The notes below the pieces were generated by a model. The model searched no databases. It was not told the DNA's origin and was given only the letters and a program-made list of their open reading frames with translations. Shown here piece after piece: positions 41,226 to 48,771 of a DNA stretch of 48,771 nt. The stretch is from Candidatus Gastranaerophilales bacterium (GTDB taxonomy: Bacteria > Cyanobacteriota > Vampirovibrionia > Gastranaerophilales > Gastranaerophilaceae): the NCBI GenBank assembly GCA_900552525.1, contig UNSK01000011.1, forward strand, positions 1-48,771, given 5' to 3'. The translations under genes and the position numbers were made by a program. The first letter of the stretch is position 1. The number at the start of each line of letters is the position of its first letter.

Positions 41226-42230
41226 ATGTATGTAAACAAGTGCATTAAGTGTGGTGCGGAATTTGAAACGAAAAACCCCAAAAGAGTAATATGTCCTAAT
41301 TGCTTATACGCTGATAAAGGAACAGAATCTACAGAAGAAAAACCTATGCAGAGCTATAGTTCCTACAGCTCATACTCTACGGAGTCTCGCCCAAGAAGCT
41401 ATGACAGACCGCAGCAAGGCGGTTACAGAAATAATAATTATTCCCGTAATCAGGATGGCGGATATCAGAGAAGGGATAATTACAATAGAGATAATCGTTC
41501 ACAACAGGGTGGTTATCAAAGAAACAATAACCGTCAGGGCGGATATCAACAGCGCAGACCTGATAATAACAGAGGCGGTTACAGAAATAATTACGCAAGT
41601 GCAAGACCTCAGCAGGGACAAAGACGTCCAATGCAGAACAGACGTCCGCAAAAACCAGCTAGACCATTGCTTATCAGCAAAGAACAATTAGAACAAATTG
41701 AAGTTCTTTACAAAACAATGCTGCCATTACCAAATCCTGATTGTCACGAAGTAATTGGTGCAAAACTCGGTATTGAACCGCAAAAAGTATTTTTCGGTAT
41801 AAATTTAGTGCGTCAAAAAATGATGCTTCCTAAGCTTCCGTTCCCAAAACGTAAGCTTGCGATTTCTCCAGACCAGATGATGGCAATTAAAGCATTATAT
41901 GAACCATTATTGCCGCTTCCTCCAATTGGCTGCCACAAAATTATTGCAGCTCAGTTGAAAATGGATGAATGGAGAGTTCACGTTGGAATTAAGCTTATTC
42001 GCGCCCAGCTTGGTTTAGATAGATGGAACGAAGACAGAGCGGATAAGCCGGCTGATTATATGGTTGCAAAACATACTAAACCGTCATCAGAGGAAAAAGT
42101 TCCGGTTGCGGTAGAAGCAAAAAAGGCTCCTGAACAAGAAGCCGTAAAACCAGAACCGGAAGCTGAGCCGGAAGTTGAAGAAAAGCCTAAACGAGGAAGA
42201 AAACCTAAGAAGAAAGAAGATGAAGAATAA
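41226..42230 (+). CDS. Zn-ribbon, RGG/QN-rich protein with duplicated module
   Basis: 334 residues, no named family. N-terminal zinc ribbon with Cys6, Cys9, Cys23 and Cys26 (KCIKCGAEFET, ICPNCLYAD). Residues about 40-145 are disordered, full of GGY, RNN, QQGGY and RPQ, like RNA-binding RGG proteins. Then two copies of one module: LEQIEVLYKTMLPLPNPDCH and MMAIKALYEPLLPLPPIGCH, each followed by a helix with VG(I)xLVRxQ. The tail is acidic plus a KRGRKPKKK AT-hook-like end. It overlaps rimM and leads a unit with trmD, so I infer an RNA- or ribosome-related protein. Confidence 0.75.
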   Translation: MYVNKCIKCGAEFETKNPKRVICPNCLYADKGTESTEEKPMQSYSSYSSYSTESRPRSYDRPQQGGYRNNNYSRNQDGGYQRRDNYNRDNRSQQGGYQRNNNRQGGYQQRRPDNNRGGYRNNYASARPQQGQRRPMQNRRPQKPARPLLISKEQLEQIEVLYKTMLPLPNPDCHEVIGAKLGIEPQKVFFGINLVRQKMMLPKLPFPKRKLAISPDQMMAIKALYEPLLPLPPIGCHKIIAAQLKMDEWRVHVGIKLIRAQLGLDRWNEDRADKPADYMVAKHTKPSSEEKVPVAVEAKKAPEQEAVKPEPEAEPEVEEKPKRGRKPKKKEDEE

Positions 42231-42732
42231 TTTTGTTTCTGTAGGTAAAATTCTTAACTTTCATGGCGTTCAGGGTGAGGCAAAGCTGGGATATTCAAAA
42301 AACCGTGAAGACTTTTTATCCCACCTCAAAGAAGTTTTTGTGCAACTAAACGGTGAATATATAAAGCTTGAAATTTCAAGACTTCGTTTTACACCTAAAT
42401 GTGGAATTATAAAATTTAAGGGAATTGACACTTTAAATGATATTTTAGAGTACAAAAATCAACTTATTTTTGTTACAGAAGATGTTGCAAGAGATTTTCT
42501 TGAGGAAGACGAATTTTTGATAGATGAATTAGTCGGACTTGATGTTTTTGACGGAGAGAAAAAAGTTGGTTCGGTTGTCGGCGTATCAAATAACGGGGCA
42601 AGTGATTTGTTATCGGTAAAAAATCTTGATAAAAAGATTTGCCTGGTTCCTTTTGTTAAGGCGATTGTGCTCTCAGTAGATATCAAAAACCGCAAAATAC
42701 AAATCAACAATCTGGAAGGATTACTTTCATGA
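42220..42732 (+). CDS. rimM: 16S rRNA processing protein RimM
   Basis: Assists 30S maturation and binds S19. 170 residues from ATG 42220 (AAGAAAGAAG before it): MKNNFVSVGKILNFHGVQGE, LRFTPKCGIIKFKGIDTLND, then the C-terminal PRC barrel FLIDELVGLDVFDGEKKVGS, SDLLSVKN and VPFVKAIVLSVDIKNRKI. An upstream open frame (from 42175) lies inside the preceding gene and is not used. It overlaps the Zn-ribbon gene by 11 bp and trmD by 4 bp, the usual rimM-trmD arrangement. Confidence 0.92.
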   Translation: MKNNFVSVGKILNFHGVQGEAKLGYSKNREDFLSHLKEVFVQLNGEYIKLEISRLRFTPKCGIIKFKGIDTLNDILEYKNQLIFVTEDVARDFLEEDEFLIDELVGLDVFDGEKKVGSVVGVSNNGASDLLSVKNLDKKICLVPFVKAIVLSVDIKNRKIQINNLEGLLS

Positions 42733-43430
42733 GATTTGATGTTTTAACGCTGTTTCCGGAATTAATTCAGTCCCATATGGATTTCAGCATAATGAAACGT
42801 GCATCGGAGGAGGGGATTATTTCTGTAAATACAATTAATCCTCGTGACTTTACACTTGATAAGCACAAAAAAGTTGATGATACTCCCTATGGCGGCGGAG
42901 CTGGAATGGTTTTAATGCCTCAGCCTTATATTGATGCTTATAATTCTCTAGAAAAAGTTGAGAATAGTATTACTTTAATGATGACACCGCAAGGCGAACC
43001 GTTTACAGATAAAATATCAAATGAGCTTGCGAAATACGAGCAGGTTATAATTCTTTGCGGTCATTATGAAGGTTTTGATGAAAGAATTAGAGAAATCATT
43101 AAACCAAGAGAAATTTCTATTGGAGATTTTGTATTAACGGGCGGTGAACTACCTGCATTATGTATTATTGATAGTGTTTCCAGAAAGATTGAAGGAACAC
43201 TCGGCAAAATTGAGTCTGCTCATGATGACAGTTTCGCAGACGGGCTTTTAGAGTATCCGCAATATACCAAACCCCGCGAATATATGGGATATAAAGTTCC
43301 TGATGTTCTCTTAAACGGCAATCATAAATTGATTGAAGAATATCGAATGGAACAAAAAATACTCAGAACGAAGTTTAAACGGCCAGATTTGTATGAAAAA
43401 TTTATTCAGCGAAATAAACTTCCTGAATAA
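42729..43430 (+). CDS. trmD: tRNA (guanine37-N1)-methyltransferase
   Basis: Methylates G37 of tRNAs reading CNN codons, preventing frameshifts. SPOUT methyltransferase of 233 residues: MRFDVLTLFPELIQSHMDF, DDTPYGGGAGMVL, LCGHYEGFDERI, the knotted S-adenosylmethionine site with SIGDFVLTGGELPALCIID, and a C-terminal LLNGNHKLIEEYRMEQ. Start overlaps the rimM stop (ATGA). The last 29 bp overlap the converging kinase gene. Confidence 0.96.
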   Translation: MRFDVLTLFPELIQSHMDFSIMKRASEEGIISVNTINPRDFTLDKHKKVDDTPYGGGAGMVLMPQPYIDAYNSLEKVENSITLMMTPQGEPFTDKISNELAKYEQVIILCGHYEGFDERIREIIKPREISIGDFVLTGGELPALCIIDSVSRKIEGTLGKIESAHDDSFADGLLEYPQYTKPREYMGYKVPDVLLNGNHKLIEEYRMEQKILRTKFKRPDLYEKFIQRNKLPE

Positions 43431-44238
43431 CAGCTATAATTCTATTTAAAAAGTTTTTATATTTAATTCTGTCAGCAGAACCGGAAAGAACTATATCTGC
43501 ATAAGCTTTACAAGGTCTTATGTGTACAGCAGCTTTTTCGTTTGCATTCTTATAAATATAATCTGCTGAATCACCTAAATCACGTTCTTTAGCACGTACA
43601 TAAAAACGTTCTTTCTTGATATGTTCAGCAATATCTACATAAATTTTAAAATTGAACGCGTCTTTCACTTTTTCAGTAAGTGTAAATAAACCTTCTGAAA
43701 TAATAATTTTAGAAGGTTTAGCTAAAGTATAATTATCATGCCTGATGGCAGTTCCACTCATGTCATATTTAGGAAGATAAGTAATTTTTCCGGACAGTAA
43801 TTCCTTAATATGTTTACTCATCAATTCTAATTCAAGTGCTTGAGGCACATCTAAATCATAATTTTTTGCAAATTCAGAAAAGCTTCCTGCAGCCTTAACC
43901 ATTTCTGAACGATCGTAATAATAATCATCTGTATTAACTCTTGTTATTGCATCATCAATATTAAATTCAGCAGCAAATGACTCAATGGTATCAATTAAAT
44001 CCATAGTAATTGTAGATTTTCCGCTGGCAGTTTCTCCGGCAATACCAATTGATGCAGGCATTTTAATTCTGCCTGACAGGTAAGCTGCAATCTTTTTTAT
44101 TACAAACGGGGTATAGCTGACAAGAATAGAGCCGCTTGCATTCAATTCAGCTTCAAAAACCTTTTGCAAATATCTCTCTATCTCATCACATAAAGTTGTT
44201 GGTTTTGTTACTTGTGAAGTTGCTATGTTCTGTATCAT
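43402..44238 (-). CDS. Uridine kinase / phosphoribulokinase-type P-loop kinase
   Basis: 278 residues of the PRK/uridine kinase family. P-loop GIAGETASGKST at about 64-75, the NTDDYYYD acidic segment, PQALELELMSKHI, YDMSGTAIRHDNYTL and IISEGLFTLTEKV, as in Udk. There is an N-terminal extension of about 60 residues not found in Udk, with a helix KPTTLCDEIERYLQKVFEAE. Its length and this extension make the substrate uncertain: uridine is the best guess. I use ATG 44238; ATG 44271 is also possible. It converges on trmD with a 29-bp overlap. Confidence 0.8.
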   Translation of the reverse strand: MIQNIATSQVTKPTTLCDEIERYLQKVFEAELNASGSILVSYTPFVIKKIAAYLSGRIKMPASIGIAGETASGKSTITMDLIDTIESFAAEFNIDDAITRVNTDDYYYDRSEMVKAAGSFSEFAKNYDLDVPQALELELMSKHIKELLSGKITYLPKYDMSGTAIRHDNYTLAKPSKIIISEGLFTLTEKVKDAFNFKIYVDIAEHIKKERFYVRAKERDLGDSADYIYKNANEKAAVHIRPCKAYADIVLSGSADRIKYKNFLNRIIAVIQEVYFAE

Positions 44239-44482
44239 AAATCTTTTTTCTTTCTTTGTACTATTATACACAAATTAAAACAAAAAGAAAGTTTTTTTTG
44301 CCTCAAATTTTACAAAATTTAATAATTGTTAAGCATTTTGAAAAATTGTTACATTTGGCGCAAACGTAGTTATAGTGCAGGAAACATTTTTTTTTATTTA
44401 CCCCTATTTTCCCCTCCTCTCTCAAGTTTTTTAAATTTATGCCGATAATAAAATCAAAGATGTAAATATAGAAGAATATTTA

Positions 44483-45781
44483 ATGGTAAAAATTAACAAA
44501 AATCAGTCTGTATACGAAACATTTGTGACAAACAACACAAAAGTTACTCAACATCGTTTCCAAAATTCAGTTTGGGAAACATCTATCAATGGTGAAATTG
44601 AAGATACCGAGCAGGGAGATGCAGGTGATTGCTGGTTATTGACACACATTAACGGACTCAGAGATACAAAATGGGGTAAAAAATTAATTAAAAATGCAAT
44701 CAAGCCTGATGGTGCCGGCGGTGCTGTTATTACATTTAAGGGAGCAAAAGGCGAACAAAAAGAATTTCATATTTCTGTTAATGAAATCATTAAAGCTAGA
44801 GAAAGCGGTATATATTCATCAGGTGACGATGATATGATTGCAATGGAGCTGACTGTTGAAAAATATTTAATAAAATTTGGTCATCTTTATGAAGATAGAA
44901 AACAAGATATAGGAACTGAATCTGGAAAAGCAATTACAGGAAATGGGTTATCCGGCTCTGAATTTGTAGAATTACTATCCGGAAAGCAAACTAATACACA
45001 CTATGCTCTACCACCGCAGAGCAATTTTATGGACGAGGGTAAAAGAAGTTATAATGAAAAATTAAGGATGTTAACAGAAGTAGAAAAACATCCCGGCGAA
45101 TATCTGGTGGAAGTGAGCTTTCAGGGAAATTCTATCGATGGAGTTATGCATGGACAACATGCATATCAGGTCAAAAAAGTTATTACAGAAGGCGGTAAGA
45201 AATATGCAATTTTAGTTAATCCCTGGAATTCGTCTGAAAATATACAAATGGAATTAGACAAACTGATTTATTACTCTGATTTACTATCCATAACAGAAAA
45301 TCCGGATGCAAAACCTAATCCGAACTTGCGTTCTGATTTTGAAAAAGATACAGATTATAAACAACTTCTAATTGATATGTGCGACGAATTAATCCAAAAA
45401 GCTAGTGATGGCAAAATAAAAGATACAGACCTGAATAAAGTTAAAAAAGCGATTGAAGCAGTTAATTCGGAGAATATCAAAGATTTATTTAGTGATAAAA
45501 ATACTATCTCTTTTATTATAAACTGCTTTGATTTAATAAAACACGGCTGGGGTAACGGTAAAGAAAAGAAAGAACTTATCGCACCACTGGTGGATGATTA
45601 TTGTGAATATGCAGCAAAAAAAGGTGTTGAAGAAGATATCATTAAAGATGTTAAGACAGCTTGTTACAAGGAATTAGACGCCCTTTTATATACAGATGAA
45701 AAAGTAATCATAGAAAAACTTCAGATATTATTCGACAAAATTAAAGAAAAAGACAATTGGTTACTTAATTTTATGCATTAG
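44483..45781 (+). CDS. Calpain-type (C2 family) cysteine protease
   Basis: 432 residues with a complete calpain triad: Gln44 and Cys50 in TEQGDAGDCWLL, His226 in GQHAYQV, and Asn246 in VNPWNSSE. Spacing fits papain-like calpain cores (C-H about 176, H-N 20). The fold region runs from about 35 to 265; the remaining ~165 residues are charged and helical (KASDGKIKDTDLNKVKK), without calcium-binding EF-hands or C2 domain. No signal peptide. Calpains are uncommon in bacteria. A TTGTTACATTT motif lies 130 bp upstream. I infer an intracellular or exported regulatory protease, possibly acting on host proteins. Confidence 0.85.
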   Translation: MVKINKNQSVYETFVTNNTKVTQHRFQNSVWETSINGEIEDTEQGDAGDCWLLTHINGLRDTKWGKKLIKNAIKPDGAGGAVITFKGAKGEQKEFHISVNEIIKARESGIYSSGDDDMIAMELTVEKYLIKFGHLYEDRKQDIGTESGKAITGNGLSGSEFVELLSGKQTNTHYALPPQSNFMDEGKRSYNEKLRMLTEVEKHPGEYLVEVSFQGNSIDGVMHGQHAYQVKKVITEGGKKYAILVNPWNSSENIQMELDKLIYYSDLLSITENPDAKPNPNLRSDFEKDTDYKQLLIDMCDELIQKASDGKIKDTDLNKVKKAIEAVNSENIKDLFSDKNTISFIINCFDLIKHGWGNGKEKKELIAPLVDDYCEYAAKKGVEEDIIKDVKTACYKELDALLYTDEKVIIEKLQILFDKIKEKDNWLLNFMH

Positions 45782-45784
45782 TTT

Positions 45785-47014
45785 TTACTCATATCTAAGG
45801 GCATCAATTGGATTTAAGAGCGAGGCTTTGTATGCAGGATAGTATCCGAAACCAACTCCCACAAGTCCGGAGAACCCGAGAGCCAGAATTATTGAAAACA
45901 GTGAGATTGATATTGTCATAGAAGGAGCCAGAACCGTTATCAATAAAGACCCTAAAACACCCGCAACAACCCCGATTAACCCTCCTATCATAGAAAGCAG
46001 GAATGATTCGATTAGGAACTGCCACCTTATATCACTTACCTGAGCACCAATAGCCATCCTAATACCGATTTCCTTTGTTCTTTCGGTCACAGACACAAGC
46101 ATAATATTCATTATACCAATCCCGCCGACAAGCAATGACACAGACGCAATGGATGCTAGCAAGATTGCAAAGGTCTGCACTGTAGATTTCATTCTTTCCT
46201 GAAACTCGGCAGAATTTCGAATCTCAAAATCTTTTTCCTGATTTTTTCCAAGATTATGCCTTGCAACAAGAATTTCATTAATATCTTCTATTGTTTGATC
46301 TAAAGTTTCCGGATTTTGGCCTTTTATCACTATTTGGCTTACTGTTCCGGGAAAATCTGTTCCAAATACTTTTTTCTGTGCCGTTGTTATTGGTATAAAA
46401 ATTAAATCATCCTGATCAAAAGGCCCTGACTGTCCCTTGACTTTTAATAATCCTACGACTTTGAAAGGAATATTTCCGACTCTTATAATCTTATTAATAG
46501 GATCAACATCGCCAAACAATTCTTCTGCAACTGTTGAACCAATCAAAGTTACCTTTGCGCTATTTTGCAAATCTTCCGGGATAAAACCTCGCCCCATCTC
46601 TATTTCATAATTTTTAATATACAGATAAGCAGGTTGAATTCCATATACTGTTGTAGACCAGTTCTGGTTACCATATGTTAACTGCTGGGTTTGAGAAGAC
46701 ATTGTAGAAATTGCTAAAATTCCACGTGCCATTTTTTTTATAGCAAGAGCATCTTTAGAGGTTAGAGTAGGCTTTGTTCCCATTCCCATATGAACTCCGC
46801 CTGATTTTGCAGAAGCTGAACGCACAGTAAGTATATTAGTTCCCATAGCCTCCATATTCTCTGTGACCTTTTTGCTTGCTCCAGAACCAACGGCAAGCAT
46901 TATTATAACTGCGCTGACACCAATAATAACGCCCAGACTTGTTAAGGCTGACCGCAGCATGTTTACTCTCAATGAGTTAATTGCCATTTTCAGAGTTGAT
47001 TTAAAATCTAGCAC
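45785..47014 (-). CDS. ABC transporter permease, MacB/FtsX family
   Basis: 409 residues with the MacB architecture: one N-terminal membrane helix (about 18-42, RSALTSLGVIIGVSAVIIML), a large periplasmic domain (about 50-280, with IKNYEIEMGRGF and ELFGDVDPINKIIRVG), then three membrane helices near the end (ILLASIASVSLLVGGIGIMNIML and further segments) and the family ending YPAYKASLLNPIDALRYE. No ATPase domain is fused and none is adjacent here, so the partner is likely a separate LolD/MacB-type ATPase. Starts with GTG 47014 just after the DUF2229 gene (6 nt), so probably cotranscribed with it. Exports peptides, drugs or lipoproteins in relatives. Confidence 0.9.
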   Translation of the reverse strand: MLDFKSTLKMAINSLRVNMLRSALTSLGVIIGVSAVIIMLAVGSGASKKVTENMEAMGTNILTVRSASAKSGGVHMGMGTKPTLTSKDALAIKKMARGILAISTMSSQTQQLTYGNQNWSTTVYGIQPAYLYIKNYEIEMGRGFIPEDLQNSAKVTLIGSTVAEELFGDVDPINKIIRVGNIPFKVVGLLKVKGQSGPFDQDDLIFIPITTAQKKVFGTDFPGTVSQIVIKGQNPETLDQTIEDINEILVARHNLGKNQEKDFEIRNSAEFQERMKSTVQTFAILLASIASVSLLVGGIGIMNIMLVSVTERTKEIGIRMAIGAQVSDIRWQFLIESFLLSMIGGLIGVVAGVLGSLLITVLAPSMTISISLFSIILALGFSGLVGVGFGYYPAYKASLLNPIDALRYE

Positions 47015-47020
47015 TGCAAA

Positions 47021-48094
47021 TTACTTCTTTTCTACAAATAATGAGTCGCAAATGTTTGTCTGAGGGACGTAATCGTACTCAGGCATAGAGATTTTGTTAA
47101 TAATTTTTGAACGTTTTTTGCGGTAAAGCATATCAATAAAAGCTTCTAACCTTGTTATAAAGCCTGCCTCTCCGGTATGTTCATCAATTGTTAACGAAAG
47201 TAGGGGTTTTCCGGCTTCTTTTGCTTTTCGCGTAATTCTTTCCACCATTAAAGAATCAGGTCCGCATCCAAAAGCATTAAGTGTAACAATACCGTCTATC
47301 TTATTATCTTTCAAATAATGTCCGGCAGTACCTGTCATTTCATATTCATTAGCCCAATAACGTTTTTGTCCCAAAGCGGCAATACCTTCTTCCATTTGCT
47401 CATCAGTAAGCTGAAGAGAGGTAAAGACTTTTACATCCATTTTTTCAAGTTTTTCAAAAATCTTCATACATGCTCTATCATCATAAATATTGTATCCATG
47501 TGAAACAAGCGCTACATTTATCGGAGCGGAATTGGAATTACTTTCAATGAAAACTTTTCCTTGAAGAGCATAGTTCATAGCTTTCTTGTAGCTCATACCG
47601 GAACGAACCATTACCAGAAAATTATTATAAACTTTCCATCCCTGTTTAGAAGCAGCTTTTATATCTTCGATTTTTGTAATTCCGAATGGTCTTACAGCTT
47701 CTTCCAAAAATGTATATAAACCGCCGTTTTTAGCAGATTTATCAAGTGTTGGTTCTATAATATTAATGTCTGCTTTTATAACATTTCTAACTAAATCAGG
47801 AAGTCCTCTGATTTTAGAACAGTTATAAATTTTGGGAGCTACAGACTGCAAAGATGGTACAAAAATATCTTTTACACCTTTAGAAATCAAATTAAGTATA
47901 TGTCCCAAATAAATTTTAATCGGAAGACATGTTTCTGTTACGACAAGAGCAGAACCGTCAGACATTGTCTGCTTTGTAGTAGGGTCAGATAAAACTATTT
48001 TTATACCGAGGCTGGTAAAAAATCCATACCAGAACGGGTAATTATTGTAAAATGACATTCCGCGCGGAATACCGATAACCATTTCTTTTTTCAT
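47021..48094 (-). CDS. Acyl-CoA dehydratase activase-related protein (DUF2229)
   Basis: 357 residues of the DUF2229 type found beside or fused to 2-hydroxyacyl-CoA dehydratase activases. Recognisable blocks: IGIPRGMSFYNNYPFWYGFF, VVTETCLPIKIYLGHILNL, FVPSLQSV, IRGLPDLVRNVIKADINI, HGYNIYDDRAC, and LNAFGCGPDSLMVERITR. Cysteines (ETC, YNC, FGCG) may bind an Fe-S cluster. No ATPase activase partner is nearby; relatives without partners are also known. ATG 48094 follows AAAAGG; a longer frame would add 26 residues without support. Exact function unknown. Confidence 0.85.
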   Translation of the reverse strand: MKKEMVIGIPRGMSFYNNYPFWYGFFTSLGIKIVLSDPTTKQTMSDGSALVVTETCLPIKIYLGHILNLISKGVKDIFVPSLQSVAPKIYNCSKIRGLPDLVRNVIKADINIIEPTLDKSAKNGGLYTFLEEAVRPFGITKIEDIKAASKQGWKVYNNFLVMVRSGMSYKKAMNYALQGKVFIESNSNSAPINVALVSHGYNIYDDRACMKIFEKLEKMDVKVFTSLQLTDEQMEEGIAALGQKRYWANEYEMTGTAGHYLKDNKIDGIVTLNAFGCGPDSLMVERITRKAKEAGKPLLSLTIDEHTGEAGFITRLEAFIDMLYRKKRSKIINKISMPEYDYVPQTNICDSLFVEKK

Positions 48095-48183
48095 GAAAAA
48101 CCTTTTCTTTATAATATACGTACCAGATTTATAATAGCGCGAAATCATATATTTGTCACGAATGTTTGCCAAATGTTAAGTTG

Positions 48184-48192
48184 TGATATAAT
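48184..48192 (+). promoter_or_regulatory. Extended -10 six nt before the ruvC ATG
   Basis: TGA-TATAAT, a perfect hexamer, ends 6 nt before ATG 48199. TTGCCA at 48166-48171 is a possible -35 (15-nt spacer). A leaderless transcript is predicted. Confidence 0.7.
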
Positions 48193-48198
48193 CTCTTT

Positions 48199-48669
48199 AT
48201 GAAGATTTTAGGAATTGACCCCGGTATGGCAATTGTCGGCTACGGGCTTATTGAAACAGTAAATGACAGCATTAATCTTTTAACATCAGGTTCAATTCAA
48301 ACTGATAAGAAGCTTCCAGACTCAAAAAGATTACTAGAAATTTATAACGATTTAACCACAGTTGTCCAAAAGTACCAGCCGGATTGTGCGTCTGTAGAAG
48401 AACTTTTCTTTTTCAAAAACCAGAAAACAATTATACCTGTTGCAGAAGCGAGAGGTGTTATATTAACAGTTTTAGAAAAACTTAACATACCTACTTACAG
48501 TTATACTCCTATACAGGTAAAGCAGGTTCTAACAGGGTATGGAAGAGCAGAAAAAAAAGAAGTCGAACAGATGGTTCGGCTCACACTTCAATCTGATAAG
48601 CTTCCTAAACTAGACGATACTGTTGATGCAATCGCAATTGCCATATGCCATTCCAGGGGGATAATCTAG
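48199..48669 (+). CDS. ruvC: Holliday junction resolvase RuvC
   Basis: Cuts Holliday junctions in homologous recombination, with RuvAB. 156 residues, normal length. Acidic active-site residues Asp7 (GIDPGMAIVGYG), Glu67 (SVEELFFF), Asp140 and Asp143 (LDDTVDAIAIAICH) are all in place. No ribosome binding site; the -10 box directly precedes the ATG. ruvA and ruvB are not adjacent here. Its last 4 bp overlap the converging flagellin gene. Confidence 0.96.
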   Translation: MKILGIDPGMAIVGYGLIETVNDSINLLTSGSIQTDKKLPDSKRLLEIYNDLTTVVQKYQPDCASVEELFFFKNQKTIIPVAEARGVILTVLEKLNIPTYSYTPIQVKQVLTGYGRAEKKEVEQMVRLTLQSDKLPKLDDTVDAIAIAICHSRGII

Positions 48670-48771
48670 CTTACACTGCCCAGTAATCCGATAACATTTT
48701 GTGCCTTAAGGTTCCTAGATGATGCTAAAAGGGTGGCAGATGCCTGTTGTAAGATCTGATAACGGATGTAA
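48666..48771 (-). CDS. Flagellin, C-terminal end only (second copy)
   Basis: A minus-strand frame entering from the right edge reads YIRYQILQQASATLLASSRN then LKAQNVIGLLGSVS and stops at 48666-48668. This is the typical flagellin C-terminal D0 helix. It differs from the end of the 8035-8901 copy (QILQQASATLLATANQ, then TPSIALNLL), so it is a distinct gene rather than a repeat. Its 5' part lies beyond the window. It overlaps the ruvC stop codon by 4 bp. Confidence 0.85.
   Translation of the reverse strand, partial: YIRYQILQQASATLLASSRNLKAQNVIGLLGSVS

Noticed and set aside
41226..41700. CRISPR or tandem DNA repeat in the Zn-ribbon gene
   Set aside because: The GGY/RNN repetition is at protein level in a disordered segment; DNA repeats are irregular and without spacers.

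Overview
The window reads as low-GC DNA from a gut, non-photosynthetic cyanobacterial relative (Gastranaerophilales / Melainabacteria type). This rests on protein style: a Ski2-like helicase of cyanobacterial type, a family starting MGMSASQARLL, flagellin, a VOR-type oxidoreductase, rubrerythrin, and many proteins I can place only in that group. I ran no search, so it is a recognition-based call. The first ~2 kb differs. uppS (cut by the edge), frr, pyrH and a bactofilin-like tail are visibly richer in G+C and look like Lachnospiraceae (Firmicutes). A second, complete uppS in the style of the rest lies at 25.9-26.6 kb. The join falls inside one ORF near 2080, so the left end is probably an assembly chimera, less likely a transfer.

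Layout. 2.1-5.3 kb: two divergent MGMSASQ-family genes whose 5' ends form ~200-bp inverted repeats around a short tyrosine recombinase, a candidate DNA-inversion or shuffling locus. 5.3-7.9 kb: a four-subunit 2-oxoacid:ferredoxin oxidoreductase operon. 8-11.3 kb: flagellin with a CsrA-like leader, then a Ski2-like RNA helicase. 11.3-15.7 kb: small unknowns, a YD-repeat-like protein, rmuC with an OmpR-type regulator, and a Bax1-I protein. 15.8-22.7 kb: a flippase-like ABC transporter, VOC protein, thioesterase - pseudouridine synthase - coaE, an MFS transporter, two secreted proteins (one an M48 peptidase without its zinc motif), and a solo RHH regulator. 22.8-28.5 kb: a PurD-like protein lacking catalytic residues, fba, uppS, an M14 peptidase and an M16 gene broken by one in-frame stop. 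28.5-31.4 kb: a large HerA-like protein with a very acidic linker and a UvrD-C-type tail, then rpsT. 31.4-35.4 kb: two paralogous GT-C membrane proteins around rarA. 35.5-48.8 kb: rubrerythrin, tyrS-cysK-cysE with a possible upstream small RNA and attenuator, a Zn-ribbon/RGG protein with rimM-trmD, a P-loop nucleoside kinase, a calpain-type protease, a MacB-type permease, a DUF2229 protein, ruvC, and the 3' end of a second flagellin.

The metabolism suggested is anaerobic and fermentative (ferredoxin-linked 2-oxoacid oxidation, aldolase, rubrerythrin), with motility and several secreted or surface proteins. Two themes recur: enzyme folds without catalytic motifs (M48, PurD, M16, HerA-like), and extended -10 boxes 6-7 nt before the start codon in seven genes, which predicts leaderless mRNAs.
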